A DNA stretch of 64,000 bases from Paenibacillus rhizovicinus (GCF_010365285.1 NZ_CP048286.1:3855501-3919500); one strand, 5' to 3'. Shown: positions 1-9,427, numbered from the stretch's first letter. The notes: a model not told the origin generated them from the letters alone. Made by a program: numbers and translations.

Positions 1-1899
1 GTCGACTACGTCATGACGCAGAAGCTGTCGTGGAGCATCCATAACGACCATCCGCATCATACCTTCTTCTGGGAAGGGTTGGACGGCAGCCGCATTCTGA
101 CCCATTTGCCGCCCGAAGACACTTACAACGGCCCGGCGTTGCCGCGTTCGATCATGAAGGCGGAACGGGACTATTACGATAAGAACGTCTCCGACCATTG
201 CCTGGTCGTATTCGGCATCGGCGACGGAGGCGGAGGCCCGGGCGAAGAGCATATGGAACGGCTGGCGCGGGTGAAGAACCTGCAGGGCCTCATTCCGGTG
301 AAACAAGAGCCGGCCATCGATTTCTTCGACAAGCTGAATGCGAACCGCGACCGGTACAAAACGTGGAAAGGCGAGCTGTACTTGGAGAAGCACCAAGGCA
401 CGCTCACGAGCCAAGCACGCAATAAACGGTTCAACCGCAAGCTGGAGAAAGCGCTGCGCGAGCTGGAATTCGCGGCTTCGCTTGCTTTTGCGGCCGGGAC
501 TGGCAGCTACCCCGCGGAGGAGCTGGATCGCATCTGGAAAGAGATGCTGCTCTATCAGTTCCATGATATCTTGCCGGGCTCGTCGATCACGCGGGTGTTC
601 GACGAATCGCTTGCGCGCTACGAAGAGCTGTTGAGCCGAGTGAACGAGCTGGCGGCCGGCGCTTATCGGGATGCGGCGTCGGCGGTTACGGCGTCCGGTG
701 CGGCGCGTGCCGCGGTGCTGTTCAACTCGCTGCCTTGGGCACGCAAAGAATGGTTGAACACGGGCAAAGGCGAATGGCGACAAGTCGACGTTCCGGCGAT
801 GGGTTATGCCGTGGTCGATTCGGAACAGCCGACGCTGCCGGCCTTCGAACTGCAAGCGGCGAACGATAGTTTGGAGAATGACCTGATTCGCGTCGCCTTC
901 CTTGCCGACGGCAGCATCGGCTCCGTCTACGACAAGGCGCTGGGACGCGAAACGCTGGCACCGGGCGAGCGCGCGAACGTGCTGGCGATTTACAAGGATG
1001 ACGGCGACGCGTGGGATTTCCCGGAGGATTACGCGGCGGCGGGCTTCGAACAAATGAAGCTGACGGCATCGCAGGCTATCATTGACGGCCCGCAGGCGAT
1101 CGTGGAGCAGCGGTATGCGTGCGGCAAATCCACGCTGACCCAGCGCATCTCGCTCACGGCGGGCAGCAAGCAGCTGACGTTCGCGACGGAAGCGGATTGG
1201 CAGGAAGACGGCCGCATGCTTCGCTCGATTTTCCCGCTGAACGTGTACACCGACGCGGCGAACTGCGAAATTCAGTTCGGTCACATGAAGCGTCCGACGC
1301 ATCGCAATACGATGTGGGATTACGCGAAGGACGAAATTTGCGCGCATCAATGGATCGACCTGTCGCAGCCGGATTTCGGCGCGGCGATCTTGAACGACTG
1401 CAAATACGGCTACAGCGCGAACGGACATACGGTCAGCGTCCATCTGCTGCGCAGCCCCTCGTTCCCGGATCCGGTGTGCGACCGTGCGGTTCATCAATTC
1501 AGCTATGCGCTTCTGCCGCACGAGGGCGACTTTATCGCGGCTGAGGTTTACAAAGCGGGCTATGCGTTCAACACGCCGATTGCCGTTGTCGAAGCTGGCG
1601 GCTCGCGTACGGGCACACTGCCGACGGATCGGTTCTCGGCAATCGCGTTGGAAGGCCGCGGCGTTATGATCGAAGCCGTGAAGAAGGCGGAAGACGAGGA
1701 CGCCCTGATCGTGCGTTTGTACGAGACGTCAGGTGCGAACGCGGCGGTGCAGCTGCGCGTAAGGCTGCCTCATGCGTCGGCATCGCTGACTGACCTGCTG
1801 GAGCAGGAAACGGAGACGTTGTCCCCTTCGGAGGGCGACGGCGGGTATGGGCTGCAGTTCACGCCGTTCGAGATCAAGACGGTGAAAGTGAAGTTATAG
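1..1899 (+). CDS. alpha-mannosidase (GH38), 5'-truncated by window edge
   Basis: The open frame runs from base 1 with no start, so this is the C-terminal ~632 residues of a larger enzyme; bacterial GH38 alpha-mannosidases are usually about 1000 residues. The first visible residues (VMTQKLSW, then WEGLDGSR and THLPPED) are the part of the GH38 catalytic domain that follows the metal and nucleophile region, which lies outside the window. The helical middle domain carries the family motif QFHDILPGSSI (about residues 187-197), followed by the beta-rich C-terminal domain. The family hydrolyses terminal alpha-mannosides, often from imported or extracellular glycans. The ATG at base 13 is internal and is not the real start. 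A strong terminator follows. Confidence 0.93.
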   Translation, partial: VDYVMTQKLSWSIHNDHPHHTFFWEGLDGSRILTHLPPEDTYNGPALPRSIMKAERDYYDKNVSDHCLVVFGIGDGGGGPGEEHMERLARVKNLQGLIPVKQEPAIDFFDKLNANRDRYKTWKGELYLEKHQGTLTSQARNKRFNRKLEKALRELEFAASLAFAAGTGSYPAEELDRIWKEMLLYQFHDILPGSSITRVFDESLARYEELLSRVNELAAGAYRDAASAVTASGAARAAVLFNSLPWARKEWLNTGKGEWRQVDVPAMGYAVVDSEQPTLPAFELQAANDSLENDLIRVAFLADGSIGSVYDKALGRETLAPGERANVLAIYKDDGDAWDFPEDYAAAGFEQMKLTASQAIIDGPQAIVEQRYACGKSTLTQRISLTAGSKQLTFATEADWQEDGRMLRSIFPLNVYTDAANCEIQFGHMKRPTHRNTMWDYAKDEICAHQWIDLSQPDFGAAILNDCKYGYSANGHTVSVHLLRSPSFPDPVCDRAVHQFSYALLPHEGDFIAAEVYKAGYAFNTPIAVVEAGGSRTGTLPTDRFSAIALEGRGVMIEAVKKAEDEDALIVRLYETSGANAAVQLRVRLPHASASLTDLLEQETETLSPSEGDGGYGLQFTPFEIKTVKVKL

Positions 1900-1914
1900 G
1901 TTTATTGGTACTGC

Positions 1915-1950
1915 GAGGCTTCGGCCCCCCATGAGGGCTGGAGCCTTTTT
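1915..1950 (+). terminator. intrinsic terminator after GH38 gene
   Basis: An 11-bp stem (GGCTTCGGCCC with GGGCTGGAGCC, two G-U pairs) is followed by TTTTT. It lies 16 bases after the mannosidase stop. Confidence 0.8.
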
Positions 1951-2040
1951 GCTGTGCGGCAGCGCCTGCCGAGCGCAGGGCGAAGGGATGGGGTATACTG
2001 GTTGCATAAGAAGAACGAGGATGAAGGAGATTTACGGAAT

Positions 2041-3504
2041 ATGGCTATTGAGGAACAAGGGCAAGGGAAGGATTTTCGGAACTACGGGCTGAGCGAGGAT
2101 ATTCTGCGTGCGATCGACAGTCTCGGCTATGAGGCGCCGACGCCGGTGCAGCGCGAGGTGATTCCTCGGGTGCTGGCACATCGGGATTGTACCGTCCGCG
2201 CCCAGACGGGGAGCGGGAAGACGGCCGCGTTCGGCATTCCGCTCTGCGAGCTGATCGATTGGGAGGAGAACCGCCCGCAAGCGCTCGTACTGACGCCGAC
2301 GCGGGAACTGGCGGGGCAGGTGAAAGAAGATCTCGTCAACATCGGACGGTTCAAGCGGATCAAGGCGGTCGCGATCTACGGGCAGCAGCCGTTCGCCGCG
2401 CAGAAGATTGAGCTCCATCAGAAAGTTCATGCGGTGGCAGGAACGCCAGGCCGCATGCTGGACCATATCCGGCGCGGTACGTTGGACGTGGAGCGGATTC
2501 GTTTTCTCGTCATCGACGAAGCCGACGAGATGCTGAATCGCGGCTTCATCGAGCAGGTGGAGGCAATCATCGACGAGCTGCCGAAGGAGCGGGTGACGCT
2601 CTTGTTCTCCGCGACGCTGCCGGATGACGTGGACCGGCTGTGCCGGACGCATCTGCGGGAGCCGCTGCATATCGAGATCGAATCGCCGGGCGTGGCGGTC
2701 GACCGGATCGCGCATAAGCTCTATATCGTCGCGAACGGAGGCAAGCTTGCGCTGCTCAAAGCGGTGACGGTAGCGGAAAATCCGGACAGCTGCATCGTGT
2801 TCTGCTCGACGAAGGAAGCCGTTGACGAGGTGAACCGCGAGCTGCGGCGCAGCGGCTATTCCTGCGACAAAATCCATGGCGGCATGGAGCAGGACGACCG
2901 GTTCGAGGTGATGCATGCTTTTCGCCGGCGGGAATTCCGTTACCTCATCGCGACGGACTTGGCGGCAAGGGGCATCGACATCGAGCATGTCACGCATGTC
3001 GTTAATTTCGACCTGCCGATGGACAGCGAGAAATTCGTGCACCGCATCGGACGCACGGCCCGCGCGGGCCTGAGCGGCGAGGCAATTACGTTCGCGGTAC
3101 CGCAGGAGGAGCGGCGGCTTGCCGAGATCGAGCATTACCTCGGATTCGAGCTGCCGCGGTTCGAGGCGCCGTCCAAGGCGGAGGTGGAAGCCGCCCGCGA
3201 TGCATTCGAGCTGAAGCTGCAGGCGGAAGAAGCGCCGCGGCTGGACAAGCGCGAGCTGCTCAGCCAAGACATCATGAAGCTGTACTTCAACGGCGGCAAG
3301 AAGAAGAAGCTGCGCGCGGTCGATTTCGTCGGAACGATCGCCAAGCTGGAAGGCATAACGGCGGCGGACATCGGCATCATCGCCATACAGGACAATGTGA
3401 CGTTCGTGGACATTTTGAACGGTAAAGGGCCTCTGGTTCTCCGTGCGATGAAGACGACGACGATCAAGGGGAAGCAGCTGAAGGTGCATGAGGCGAATAA
3501 GTGA
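2041..3504 (+). CDS. dbpA: ATP-dependent RNA helicase DbpA
   Basis: DEAD-box RNA helicase of 487 residues. Visible motifs are the Q motif region (EAPTPVQ), Walker A TGSGKT (56-61), VIDEADEML (about 156-164), FSATLP and [10 protein letters not shown]. The last ~75 residues ([16 protein letters not shown] onwards) match the DbpA RNA-binding domain, which in the known family binds 23S rRNA helix 92 during 50S assembly. The frame is open upstream to 1954, but the ATG at 2041 has GAAGGAG 11 bases before it and gives the usual N-terminus. It stands alone after the mannosidase terminator. No terminator was found behind it; the 51-bp repeat pair follows directly. Confidence 0.93.
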   Translation: MAIEEQGQGKDFRNYGLSEDILRAIDSLGYEAPTPVQREVIPRVLAHRDCTVRAQTGSGKTAAFGIPLCELIDWEENRPQALVLTPTRELAGQVKEDLVNIGRFKRIKAVAIYGQQPFAAQKIELHQKVHAVAGTPGRMLDHIRRGTLDVERIRFLVIDEADEMLNRGFIEQVEAIIDELPKERVTLLFSATLPDDVDRLCRTHLREPLHIEIESPGVAVDRIAHKLYIVANGGKLALLKAVTVAENPDSCIVFCSTKEAVDEVNRELRRSGYSCDKIHGGMEQDDRFEVMHAFRRREFRYLIATDLAARGIDIEHVTHVVNFDLPMDSEKFVHRIGRTARAGLSGEAITFAVPQEERRLAEIEHYLGFELPRFEAPSKAEVEAARDAFELKLQAEEAPRLDKRELLSQDIMKLYFNGGKKKKLRAVDFVGTIAKLEGITAADIGIIAIQDNVTFVDILNGKGPLVLRAMKTTTIKGKQLKVHEANK

Positions 3505-3518
3505 TTTTGGGCCGGGGT

Positions 3519-3625
3519 GCAAAGTAGCGCGTGAGGTAGCCGGTCACTGAGGTTTTGTACGAAATATCGTACAAAGTAACGTGTGAGGTAGCGGGTTGCC
3601 GGGGTTTGTACGAAATATCGTACAA
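3519..3625. repeat. two tandem ~51-bp units with palindromic core
   Basis: Two imperfect copies of a ~51-bp unit lie between dbpA and the flavoprotein gene. Each contains TTGTACGAAATATCGTACAA (3555-3574 and 3606-3625), an 8-bp inverted repeat around AATA, so the cores are exactly 51 bases apart. Flanking GTGAGGTAGC is also repeated with a 1-base offset. The unit can be read as a 17-residue repeat on either strand, but I see no start site or codon pattern that supports a protein. The same period occurs in the larger array at 15182-15420. Confidence 0.8.
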
Positions 3626-3687
3626 CCGCAAACCCTCGCTTAGTTGGAAAATCACTGTGGGTGGCTCAATCTCAGGCAGACTCAGGC

Positions 3688-4632
3688 TCAAGAAAGAGAC
3701 TGAGCCTCCTTCCCGGCCCGCGCCTCCTGGAGCGTTTTGTGAATCCAGATCGCGGCCTGCGCGCCGTCGCCCATGGCGATGGCCGCCTGCTCGGAGTGGA
3801 AGGCGATGTCGCCGGCAGCCCAGAGTCCTGCAACGCTCGTCATTTTGGTGCGGGAATCGGTCCAGACATGCATGTTTTCATGCAAGCGCGCGCCCAACTG
3901 ACGGGCCAGCTGCGACCGGACCTCGTTGCCGCCGAAGGCTACGAAGGCCCGATCGGCTGGGATTTCCGTGCCGTCCGCTAGGACGACGCCCGTCAGCGTG
4001 CAGCCGTCCGTCGCTGTAATGGATTGCACCGGCGCCGCCCGATGAGGGATGCCGGCCGCTTCCAGCTGATTCGCAAGTTCAGGGCTCAGCGGATGCTCGC
4101 GCTCTTCTTGGCGCAAATAGACCAGTCGGTCCGTCCATGTCCGCAGCGTCAGCGCCATGCGCGCGCCGACATCGCCGGCTCCGAGCACGAGCGTTCGGCG
4201 GCCTTTGATCTCATAGCCGTCGCAGTCCGGACAGACGTATACGCTGAGGCCCAGACAGCCGCGCAGTCCCGGCCAATCGGGAAGCCGGTCCATGACGCCC
4301 GTGGCGAGCAGCACCGTCCGGGCTTCGTAAGCATCGCCTTCGGTACCTTTCAGACGGAATCCTCCGTTCGGCGCGAGCGGTTCGGCGTGCGTGACCGTGT
4401 CGCGCCGTATAGCGATGCCATAGGTCTGCAGCTGCTTCCGGCCCGCTTGCCGGAGCGCTTCGCCGGACACGCCGTCGGGGTACCCGAGCAGGTTGCGGTA
4501 GCTGCGGCACAAGCCAGAGCGGCCGTCTTCGGAATCGATGACGAGCACGCGGTATGCATTGTAACGTCCGAGCTGAATGGCTGCCTGCAAGCCGGCCAAG
4601 CCGCCGCCGACGATGATGCAGTCGTAGATCAT
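3688..4632 (-). CDS. FAD/NAD(P)-dependent oxidoreductase, thioredoxin-reductase-like
   Basis: A 314-residue flavoprotein. FAD-binding GGGLAG is at residues 9-14, a redox CPDC at 134-137 and NAD(P)-binding GAGDVG at 151-156, with a late AAGDI motif, which is the domain order of low-molecular-weight thioredoxin reductases. Sequence outside these motifs differs enough that it may reduce a partner other than thioredoxin. The frame is open further upstream, but ATG at 4632 has AAGGAG 8 bases before it and gives the standard MIYDCIIVGGG start. It is divergent from the MBL-fold gene at 4720, sharing an 87-bp spacer, which hints at shared control. Confidence 0.87.
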   Translation of the reverse strand: MIYDCIIVGGGLAGLQAAIQLGRYNAYRVLVIDSEDGRSGLCRSYRNLLGYPDGVSGEALRQAGRKQLQTYGIAIRRDTVTHAEPLAPNGGFRLKGTEGDAYEARTVLLATGVMDRLPDWPGLRGCLGLSVYVCPDCDGYEIKGRRTLVLGAGDVGARMALTLRTWTDRLVYLRQEEREHPLSPELANQLEAAGIPHRAAPVQSITATDGCTLTGVVLADGTEIPADRAFVAFGGNEVRSQLARQLGARLHENMHVWTDSRTKMTSVAGLWAAGDIAFHSEQAAIAMGDGAQAAIWIHKTLQEARAGKEAQSLS

Positions 4633-4719
4633 AGGGATGGCTCCTTTTGGAAGATACCCGTTAGTTTGGCGCGAATTTATGGTTCTATGTACGTTAACTG
4701 AGTAAGGGGGATGCGGGCG

Positions 4720-5583
4720 ATGATAAAAATGCGAAAAGGCGCTCTGACGATTTTCGAGAGCGCGCTCTACAAAACGACCTCGACCGTCATCCAGACAGCG
4801 GATGCCGTGTTGATCGTCGACCCGTGCTGGCTGCCTGGCGAGGTGGAAGAAATCCGGCGGTACGCGGATGAAGCGGCCGAAGGCGGTAGACGCAAATACG
4901 TGCTGTTCACGCACTCGGATTTCGATCATATCATCGGCTATGGCGCTTTTCCGGATGCGGAGGTCATTGCGTCGGCTGCGCTGGCGGGCAAGAGCGATGA
5001 AGCCAAGGCGGCGATCATCGAGCAAATACTGGCCTTCGACGACGATTACTACCTCGAACGGAATTATAAAATCAGCTATCCGGACGTTACGCACGCCATT
5101 GCTCATGATGGGCAGCAGCTGACGCTCGGTGCATCCGGTTCCCTGAGACTGACGTTCTACTTGTCGCCCGGCCACAATGATGACGGCTTGTTCACCGTCG
5201 TGGAACCGCTGGGGCTATTGGTTGCCGGAGACTACTGGTCGGATATCGAGTTTCCGTATATTTACCACAGCAGCACGCTCTATGAATCGGCGGTCGCCAA
5301 GCTCGACACGATGCTGGATGCGCACGAAATTGTACGGCTAATCCCGGGGCACGGCGCCTCGACGACGGATAAGGCCGAGATGAAACGACGCCAGACCGCC
5401 GATGTCGCATATATCTCCGCTATGCGCGCCGGCGTTCGCGCGAACGACCAGCAGGCGATCGACGCACTCATCGAAGGCTGTCGCTTCCCGCGCAATATGC
5501 GCAAATTCCATCGCGCCAATCAGACGCTGTTCGAGCGGGAGCTGAACGAAGAGCTGGGGACGGGGCCGGCGGAGGAAGTCTGA
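4720..5583 (+). CDS. MBL-fold metallo-hydrolase
   Basis: A 287-residue metallo-beta-lactamase-fold protein. The metal motif appears as THSDFDH (64-70), a variant of HxHxDH in which the first His pair is H-S-D. LSPGHNDD supplies a further His, and GDYWSD the bridging Asp. The substrate is unknown. An in-frame ATG at 4711 directly abuts the purine-rich AAGGGGG (4704-4710), leaving no spacing, so ATG 4720 is the likely start. It diverges from the CPDC flavoprotein. The next gene converges on it, with a terminator at 5782. Confidence 0.85.
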   Translation: MIKMRKGALTIFESALYKTTSTVIQTADAVLIVDPCWLPGEVEEIRRYADEAAEGGRRKYVLFTHSDFDHIIGYGAFPDAEVIASAALAGKSDEAKAAIIEQILAFDDDYYLERNYKISYPDVTHAIAHDGQQLTLGASGSLRLTFYLSPGHNDDGLFTVVEPLGLLVAGDYWSDIEFPYIYHSSTLYESAVAKLDTMLDAHEIVRLIPGHGASTTDKAEMKRRQTADVAYISAMRAGVRANDQQAIDALIEGCRFPRNMRKFHRANQTLFERELNEELGTGPAEEV

Positions 5584-5781
5584 ATTGGCGAATAAGGCTG
5601 GGCTGGTTAGCAGGGGAGCAGAGCGGCAGTTGAACAGCGGCGAGATTCCGACCGGCTGAACAGACAGTATCGATAATGTGGAGATGGCGAGCAGCGCCCG
5701 GCAATTCGAGAGGCCTGGATGACGACCGCAGCATCAGTATTCAGACGGCAGCCGTAACAGCGTCGCACATATATAAATAAA

Positions 5782-5815
5782 GCAGCCAGAGCCGCATCAT
5801 GCGGCTTTGGCTGCT
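5782..5815 (-). terminator. terminator of the mqnBD operon
   Basis: A 15-bp stem (GCAGCCAGAGCCGCA with TGCGGCTTTGGCTGC, loop TCA) is followed on the minus strand by a T/A-rich tail. It ends the leftward mqnB-mqnD transcript and may also stop the converging MBL-fold gene. The 5584-5781 stretch holds nothing else I recognise. Confidence 0.75.
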
Positions 5816-5860
5816 TCAATAGGTACCTGGATAGCACGACGGGGCTGTGTCGGAGCCGAA

Positions 5861-6694
5861 TTACGCGCGCAGTTTGGCCAGATCGAATGCCGGAACGAGC
5901 CCTTCCTTCATGGCGCGGCCGAGCAGCGATTCGATCGCCGCGTACCCGCTGGCGCCGAGGCTGGCGCTGAATTCATTGACGTAGAGCGCGATGTGCTGCT
6001 TCGCTACGTCAGGCGACATTTCCTGCGCGTGTTCCATCACGTACGTTTGGGACAGTTCCGGGTTCGCCCAGGCGTATTCCACGGATGCGCGAATCCACTT
6101 CGTCAGCGAGGCGGCGTCCAGGGAGCGGCGGGCAATAATGGCGCCGAGCGGAATCGGCAGGCCGGTATCGGATTCCCACCAGCTGCCGAGGTCGGTTTGC
6201 AGGCTTAGGCCGTAATTCTGGTACGTGAAGCGGGCCTCGTGGATGACGAGCCCGGCGTCGATCGCGCCGTCCCGCACGGCGGGCATGATTTCATGGAACG
6301 GCATGACGACGATGTCGAGGTTGCCGCCAGGGATATTTTGCGCCGCCCAGAGTCGGAAGAGCAGGTAGGCGGTCGAGCGTTCGCTCGGAACGGCTACTCG
6401 TTTGCCCGCCAGCTCGGCAGGATTGGCGATTTCGTTCTTCGTCAGCACGAGCGGCCCGCAGCCGCGGCCAAGCGCGCCGCCGGTAGGCAGCAAGGCGTAA
6501 TCTTCGAGCACCCAAGGCAGGGCGGCGTAGGAGATTTTCAGCACCTCGGGTCCTTCTCCGGCGGCAGCCCAGTTGTTGGTGATGTCGATATCGGCATAGG
6601 TCACTTCGAATTCCGGCGCGCCGGGCACAAGCCCGTGGACTAACGCATGGAAGACGAACGTATCGTTCGGACAGGGTGAAAATGCGATTTTCAT
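5861..6694 (-). CDS. mqnD: 1,4-dihydroxy-6-naphthoate synthase
   Basis: A 277-residue periplasmic-binding-protein fold enzyme of the futalosine route to menaquinone. MqnD converts cyclic de-hypoxanthinyl futalosine into 1,4-dihydroxy-6-naphthoate. The N-terminal SPCPNDTF motif (6-13) is diagnostic of the MqnA/MqnD family. The sequence that follows (FHALVHGLV, then the ITNNWA region) fits MqnD better than MqnA. It starts 4 bases after the mqnB stop and is translationally close-coupled. There is no signal peptide, so it is cytosolic. mqnA and mqnC are not in the window. Confidence 0.9.
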   Translation of the reverse strand: MKIAFSPCPNDTFVFHALVHGLVPGAPEFEVTYADIDITNNWAAAGEGPEVLKISYAALPWVLEDYALLPTGGALGRGCGPLVLTKNEIANPAELAGKRVAVPSERSTAYLLFRLWAAQNIPGGNLDIVVMPFHEIMPAVRDGAIDAGLVIHEARFTYQNYGLSLQTDLGSWWESDTGLPIPLGAIIARRSLDAASLTKWIRASVEYAWANPELSQTYVMEHAQEMSPDVAKQHIALYVNEFSASLGASGYAAIESLLGRAMKEGLVPAFDLAKLRA

Positions 6695-6698
6695 AGAA

Positions 6699-7514
6699 TT
6701 AGAGCACCTCTCTCAAAATCTGACTTGCGCGTTCCAGCGCCTGTAATGCGTCGCCGATCCGCCAAGCGGAACGGTCGCGCGGGCCGACCGCATTGGAGAT
6801 GGCCCGCAGCTCCAGCGCGGGCAGGCCGAATTGCTTCGCGGCCGAGGCCACGCCGAAGCCTTCCATGGCTTCGGCCGCTGCGCCCGGCACGCGCCGTCCA
6901 TGCTCCGCGGCGGTGGCGGCCGTGCCCGTCGCGGTCGTTACGGTGAGCACGGGTCCCGTGCTCGCCGGAAGTCCGGCCGCGGAGATGGCTGCGGCCAAAT
7001 CGCCCGCGAGGCGGGCGTTGACCCCGATGCGGGACGAGCCGAAGCCCAGCTCGTCCACGCTGAGGAAGCCGTCCGGGGTCTCGGCGCCGAGGTCGGCGGC
7101 AATGATTTCGCTGGCCACGACGAGCGAGCCTACGGCCGCAAGGCCGGGGAAGCCGCCCGCGATGCCCGCGCTGATAACGAGCGTGTAGCCGCCGGCTTGG
7201 GCCGACGCCGGCGAATCGGGTACAGTCGAAGCCATTCCGGCAGCTTCCAGTCCGGAGAAAGACGCGCTGCCCAAGAGTTCCTCCGCAGGGCCTACCTCGG
7301 CTGGCGCGGATTCGCCGCGCACCGGAATTGAAGCTTGGCCGGCGGCCGCGAGCGCGAACGCGGTCCCCGCCGCCGCCGCCGCCGGGCCTGCGCCCGCAGC
7401 GACGACATGGAACCGTTCGTCGCCTCCGAGCCCGCGCAGCACGGCATCGCGCTCCGCTTCGACCGCGGTGATGATCAGCACGCGGCCGCGGGCAATGTTA
7501 TCCTCGTGTCCCAT
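6699..7514 (-). CDS. mqnB: futalosine hydrolase with Ala/Gly-rich insertion
   Basis: A 271-residue nucleoside-phosphorylase-fold enzyme that removes hypoxanthine from futalosine in menaquinone synthesis. Family features are the N-terminal ITAVEAERDAV, the central SAGIAGGFPG (115-124) and AEAMEGFG near 220. Known MqnB proteins are about 220 residues; here roughly residues 60-108 form a low-complexity Ala/Ser/Pro/Glu insertion between strands. The frame is open upstream to 7646, but ATG 7514 has AAGGAGG 6 bases before it. It heads the mqnB-mqnD operon. Confidence 0.88.
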   Translation of the reverse strand: MGHEDNIARGRVLIITAVEAERDAVLRGLGGDERFHVVAAGAGPAAAAAGTAFALAAAGQASIPVRGESAPAEVGPAEELLGSASFSGLEAAGMASTVPDSPASAQAGGYTLVISAGIAGGFPGLAAVGSLVVASEIIAADLGAETPDGFLSVDELGFGSSRIGVNARLAGDLAAAISAAGLPASTGPVLTVTTATGTAATAAEHGRRVPGAAAEAMEGFGVASAAKQFGLPALELRAISNAVGPRDRSAWRIGDALQALERASQILREVL

Positions 7515-7828
7515 AGTGGACCTCCTTGTCAAACGAACGTTTAAGAGCCGCGATGGCCAATCGCTTCGGGATGGCCGCGGGCAGGTTGCTTTAAAATATC
7601 GAGTTACTATCTTTCTTATTCTAACGCTGTATTTGGAGACATTCAACTCGGACGGTTGGCCATTCCCCCATGGTTGGCACGGGTAGAATTTAATTGCTGC
7701 CAGATGGTTCGTAGTGTTGGAATAAAGCGGAACGAGTATGCAGCATCTCGCGCGTCAACGGCGGATCCGAGCGTTCCCGTGCTAATTCGGGTAAACTAGC
7801 GGAGGAGTCGAAAGAAAGGATGAACGTT
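7515..7828. other. divergent intergenic region, no gene seen
   Basis: This spacer separates mqnB (minus) from the oxidoreductase gene (plus). It holds the mqnB Shine-Dalgarno (7521-7527), a short AAACG/CGTTT inverted repeat (7528-7539) and an AT-rich patch at 7590-7625 that could carry the mqnB promoter. I could not assign -35/-10 boxes with confidence. Confidence 0.5.
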
Positions 7829-8809
7829 ATGAAAGCATTGGTTTTTCGCACATTCGGCGGGCCGGAGGTGCTTGCGCTGGAGGAAGTCGACGACCCCGTG
7901 CTTGCGCCGGGAACGGTCAAGGTGCGCACGCGGGCGATCGGGCTCAATTACGCGGACGTCTATCGCCGCCGCGGCAACTATCACCTTATCGGTGACCCGC
8001 CCTATATTCTCGGGTACGAGGGGGCCGGCATCGTGGAAGAGACGGCCCCGGACGTGCAAGGCATACAAGTCGGCGATCGCGTCGGCTTCGCGGATGCGCC
8101 GCACGCGAACGCGGAGCTCGTCATCGTGCCGGCGGACCGGATCGTTCCGCTGCCGGACGGAATCAGCTTCGAAACCGCCGCGGGGGTGCTGCTGCAAGGG
8201 CTGACCGCCCATTACTTGACGAATGACAGCTATGACGTCCGGCCGGGCGACCAGGTGATCGTTCACGCCGCGGCCGGCGGCGTCGGGCAGCTGCTTGTTC
8301 AGCTGTGCAAAGCCAAGGGCGCGCATGTGCTCGGCCTCGCGTCGAGCGAAGCTAAGCGCCGGTCGGTGCTGGCCGCCGGCGCGGACGCGGCGGTGATGTA
8401 CGGCGACGGCTGGGCAGACGCTTGCCTGCAATGGTCGGCTGCTCTGGATCACCGCGAGCCAGGCGCGGATGTCGCCTTCGATTCGGTAGGCGTCACCCTG
8501 ATGGAGAGCTTCAGGGCGGTCCGTACGCGGGGGACGGTCGTTTTCTTCGGCATGGCCGGCGGGGATCCCCCGTTAATCGATCCGCGGATGTTGATGGATA
8601 CGAGCAAGACGCTGACCGGCGGCGACTTATGGAATCATGTCAAGACGGCGGACGATCGCATCCGGCGCTCGACTGCTCTGTTCGATGATATTATGGGGGG
8701 CAGGCTGAAGCTGGCGGCACCGCGGCTTTATCCGCTGGCCGGCGGCGCGGATGCGCACCGGTTCATCGAGAGCCGGCAGAGCACGGGCAAGATTTTGCTC
8801 ATGCCGTAA
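7829..8809 (+). CDS. zinc-free quinone oxidoreductase-like (MDR family) protein
   Basis: A 326-residue medium-chain dehydrogenase/reductase. The N-terminal GroES-like half begins MKALVFRTFGGPEVL, and the nucleotide-binding motif AAAGGVGQ lies near residue 146. The zinc ligands of alcohol dehydrogenases are absent, which fits NADPH:quinone reductases of the QorA type. An in-frame ATG at 7820 directly abuts the AAAGG, so ATG 7829 is preferred; a second purine run (GGAGGAG, 7801-7807) keeps 7820 possible. The real substrate could be a quinone, an enone or another electrophile. Confidence 0.87.
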   Translation: MKALVFRTFGGPEVLALEEVDDPVLAPGTVKVRTRAIGLNYADVYRRRGNYHLIGDPPYILGYEGAGIVEETAPDVQGIQVGDRVGFADAPHANAELVIVPADRIVPLPDGISFETAAGVLLQGLTAHYLTNDSYDVRPGDQVIVHAAAGGVGQLLVQLCKAKGAHVLGLASSEAKRRSVLAAGADAAVMYGDGWADACLQWSAALDHREPGADVAFDSVGVTLMESFRAVRTRGTVVFFGMAGGDPPLIDPRMLMDTSKTLTGGDLWNHVKTADDRIRRSTALFDDIMGGRLKLAAPRLYPLAGGADAHRFIESRQSTGKILLMP

Positions 8810-8882
8810 GCTTTTTGAGTGCGGAGCCGCCTCTATGTTACAATGGCATCAAATCAACTATGAGCACAGGGGTGTATCCAAA

Positions 8883-9161
8883 GTGAGCGAGCAAATCAAC
8901 ATGATCGAGCTGGTGCAGCATATCGCCGGCATAACGAAAGCAGACGCCAAGCTGGTCGAGCAGGTACTGCAGCATGAACAGACGTTCATCAACGGCGCGC
9001 AAGAAGACAAGAACGGCGAAGTGAACATCGACAGCGACGAGCTGGTGGACTATATTCTTAGCCGCCCGGGTTTGAAATCGGACGAGTTGACCGTGGAACG
9101 GATTTTGGACGCGGAAATGGACTATCTGATGGACAAAGGCATCGCCGGCTACATCGATTAA
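8883..9161 (+). CDS. small acidic conserved-looking protein of unknown function
   Basis: A 92-residue soluble acidic protein starting at GTG 8883, with an AGGGGTG purine run about 9 bases before it; ATG 8901 is an alternative. It looks helical, with alternating hydrophobic and charged segments. One stretch, DKNGEVNIDSDE, resembles a degenerate EF-hand loop, but the spacing is not canonical and I do not claim calcium binding. No signal peptide or membrane segment is present. A clear terminator follows at 9190, so it can be its own transcription unit or end the oxidoreductase transcript. I do not recognise the family. Confidence 0.7.
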   Translation: MSEQINMIELVQHIAGITKADAKLVEQVLQHEQTFINGAQEDKNGEVNIDSDELVDYILSRPGLKSDELTVERILDAEMDYLMDKGIAGYID

Positions 9162-9189
9162 TAACGGCCGTATACGCCGGAGAACGAAG

Positions 9190-9218
9190 AGGACAGCAGA
9201 GCCATTGCTGTCCTTTTT
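9190..9218 (+). terminator. intrinsic terminator
   Basis: A 9-bp perfect stem AGGACAGCA/TGCTGTCCT with a 7-base loop runs into TTTTT. Confidence 0.85.
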
Positions 9219-9427
9219 GCGTACCGTCGCCCGCTGGGCAACCAAATCGCCCGCGGCTTGATCGCAGGTCCATTTAGCGGCGGCGGACAAGGGGAGAAAG
9301 GCTGTCGGTTGTAGCGGAACGACTGCCGTTTGCGGACCGTTTTTGTCGCAAGCTGACGGGTTTTGGCAAGCAGTCCCGGCATCCGAAAATAAAGTTGGAT
9401 ATTCGCAGGAAGCGACATTTTACACCC
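9219..9427. other. gene-free stretch
   Basis: Between the terminator at 9190 and the promoter at 9428 I see no credible gene, repeat or structured element; open frames here overlap neighbours and lack ribosome binding sites. Confidence 0.5.

Noticed and set aside
2032..3522. 496-codon antisense open frame over dbpA
   Set aside because: Shadow frame; dbpA motifs are complete in the sense frame.
5607..5837. Small minus-strand gene in the 5.6-5.8 kb spacer
   Set aside because: It reads through the mqn terminator hairpin and has no ribosome binding site.
8883..9161. EF-hand calcium-binding protein
   Set aside because: DKNGEVNIDSDE only partly fits the 12-residue loop and no second hand is present.
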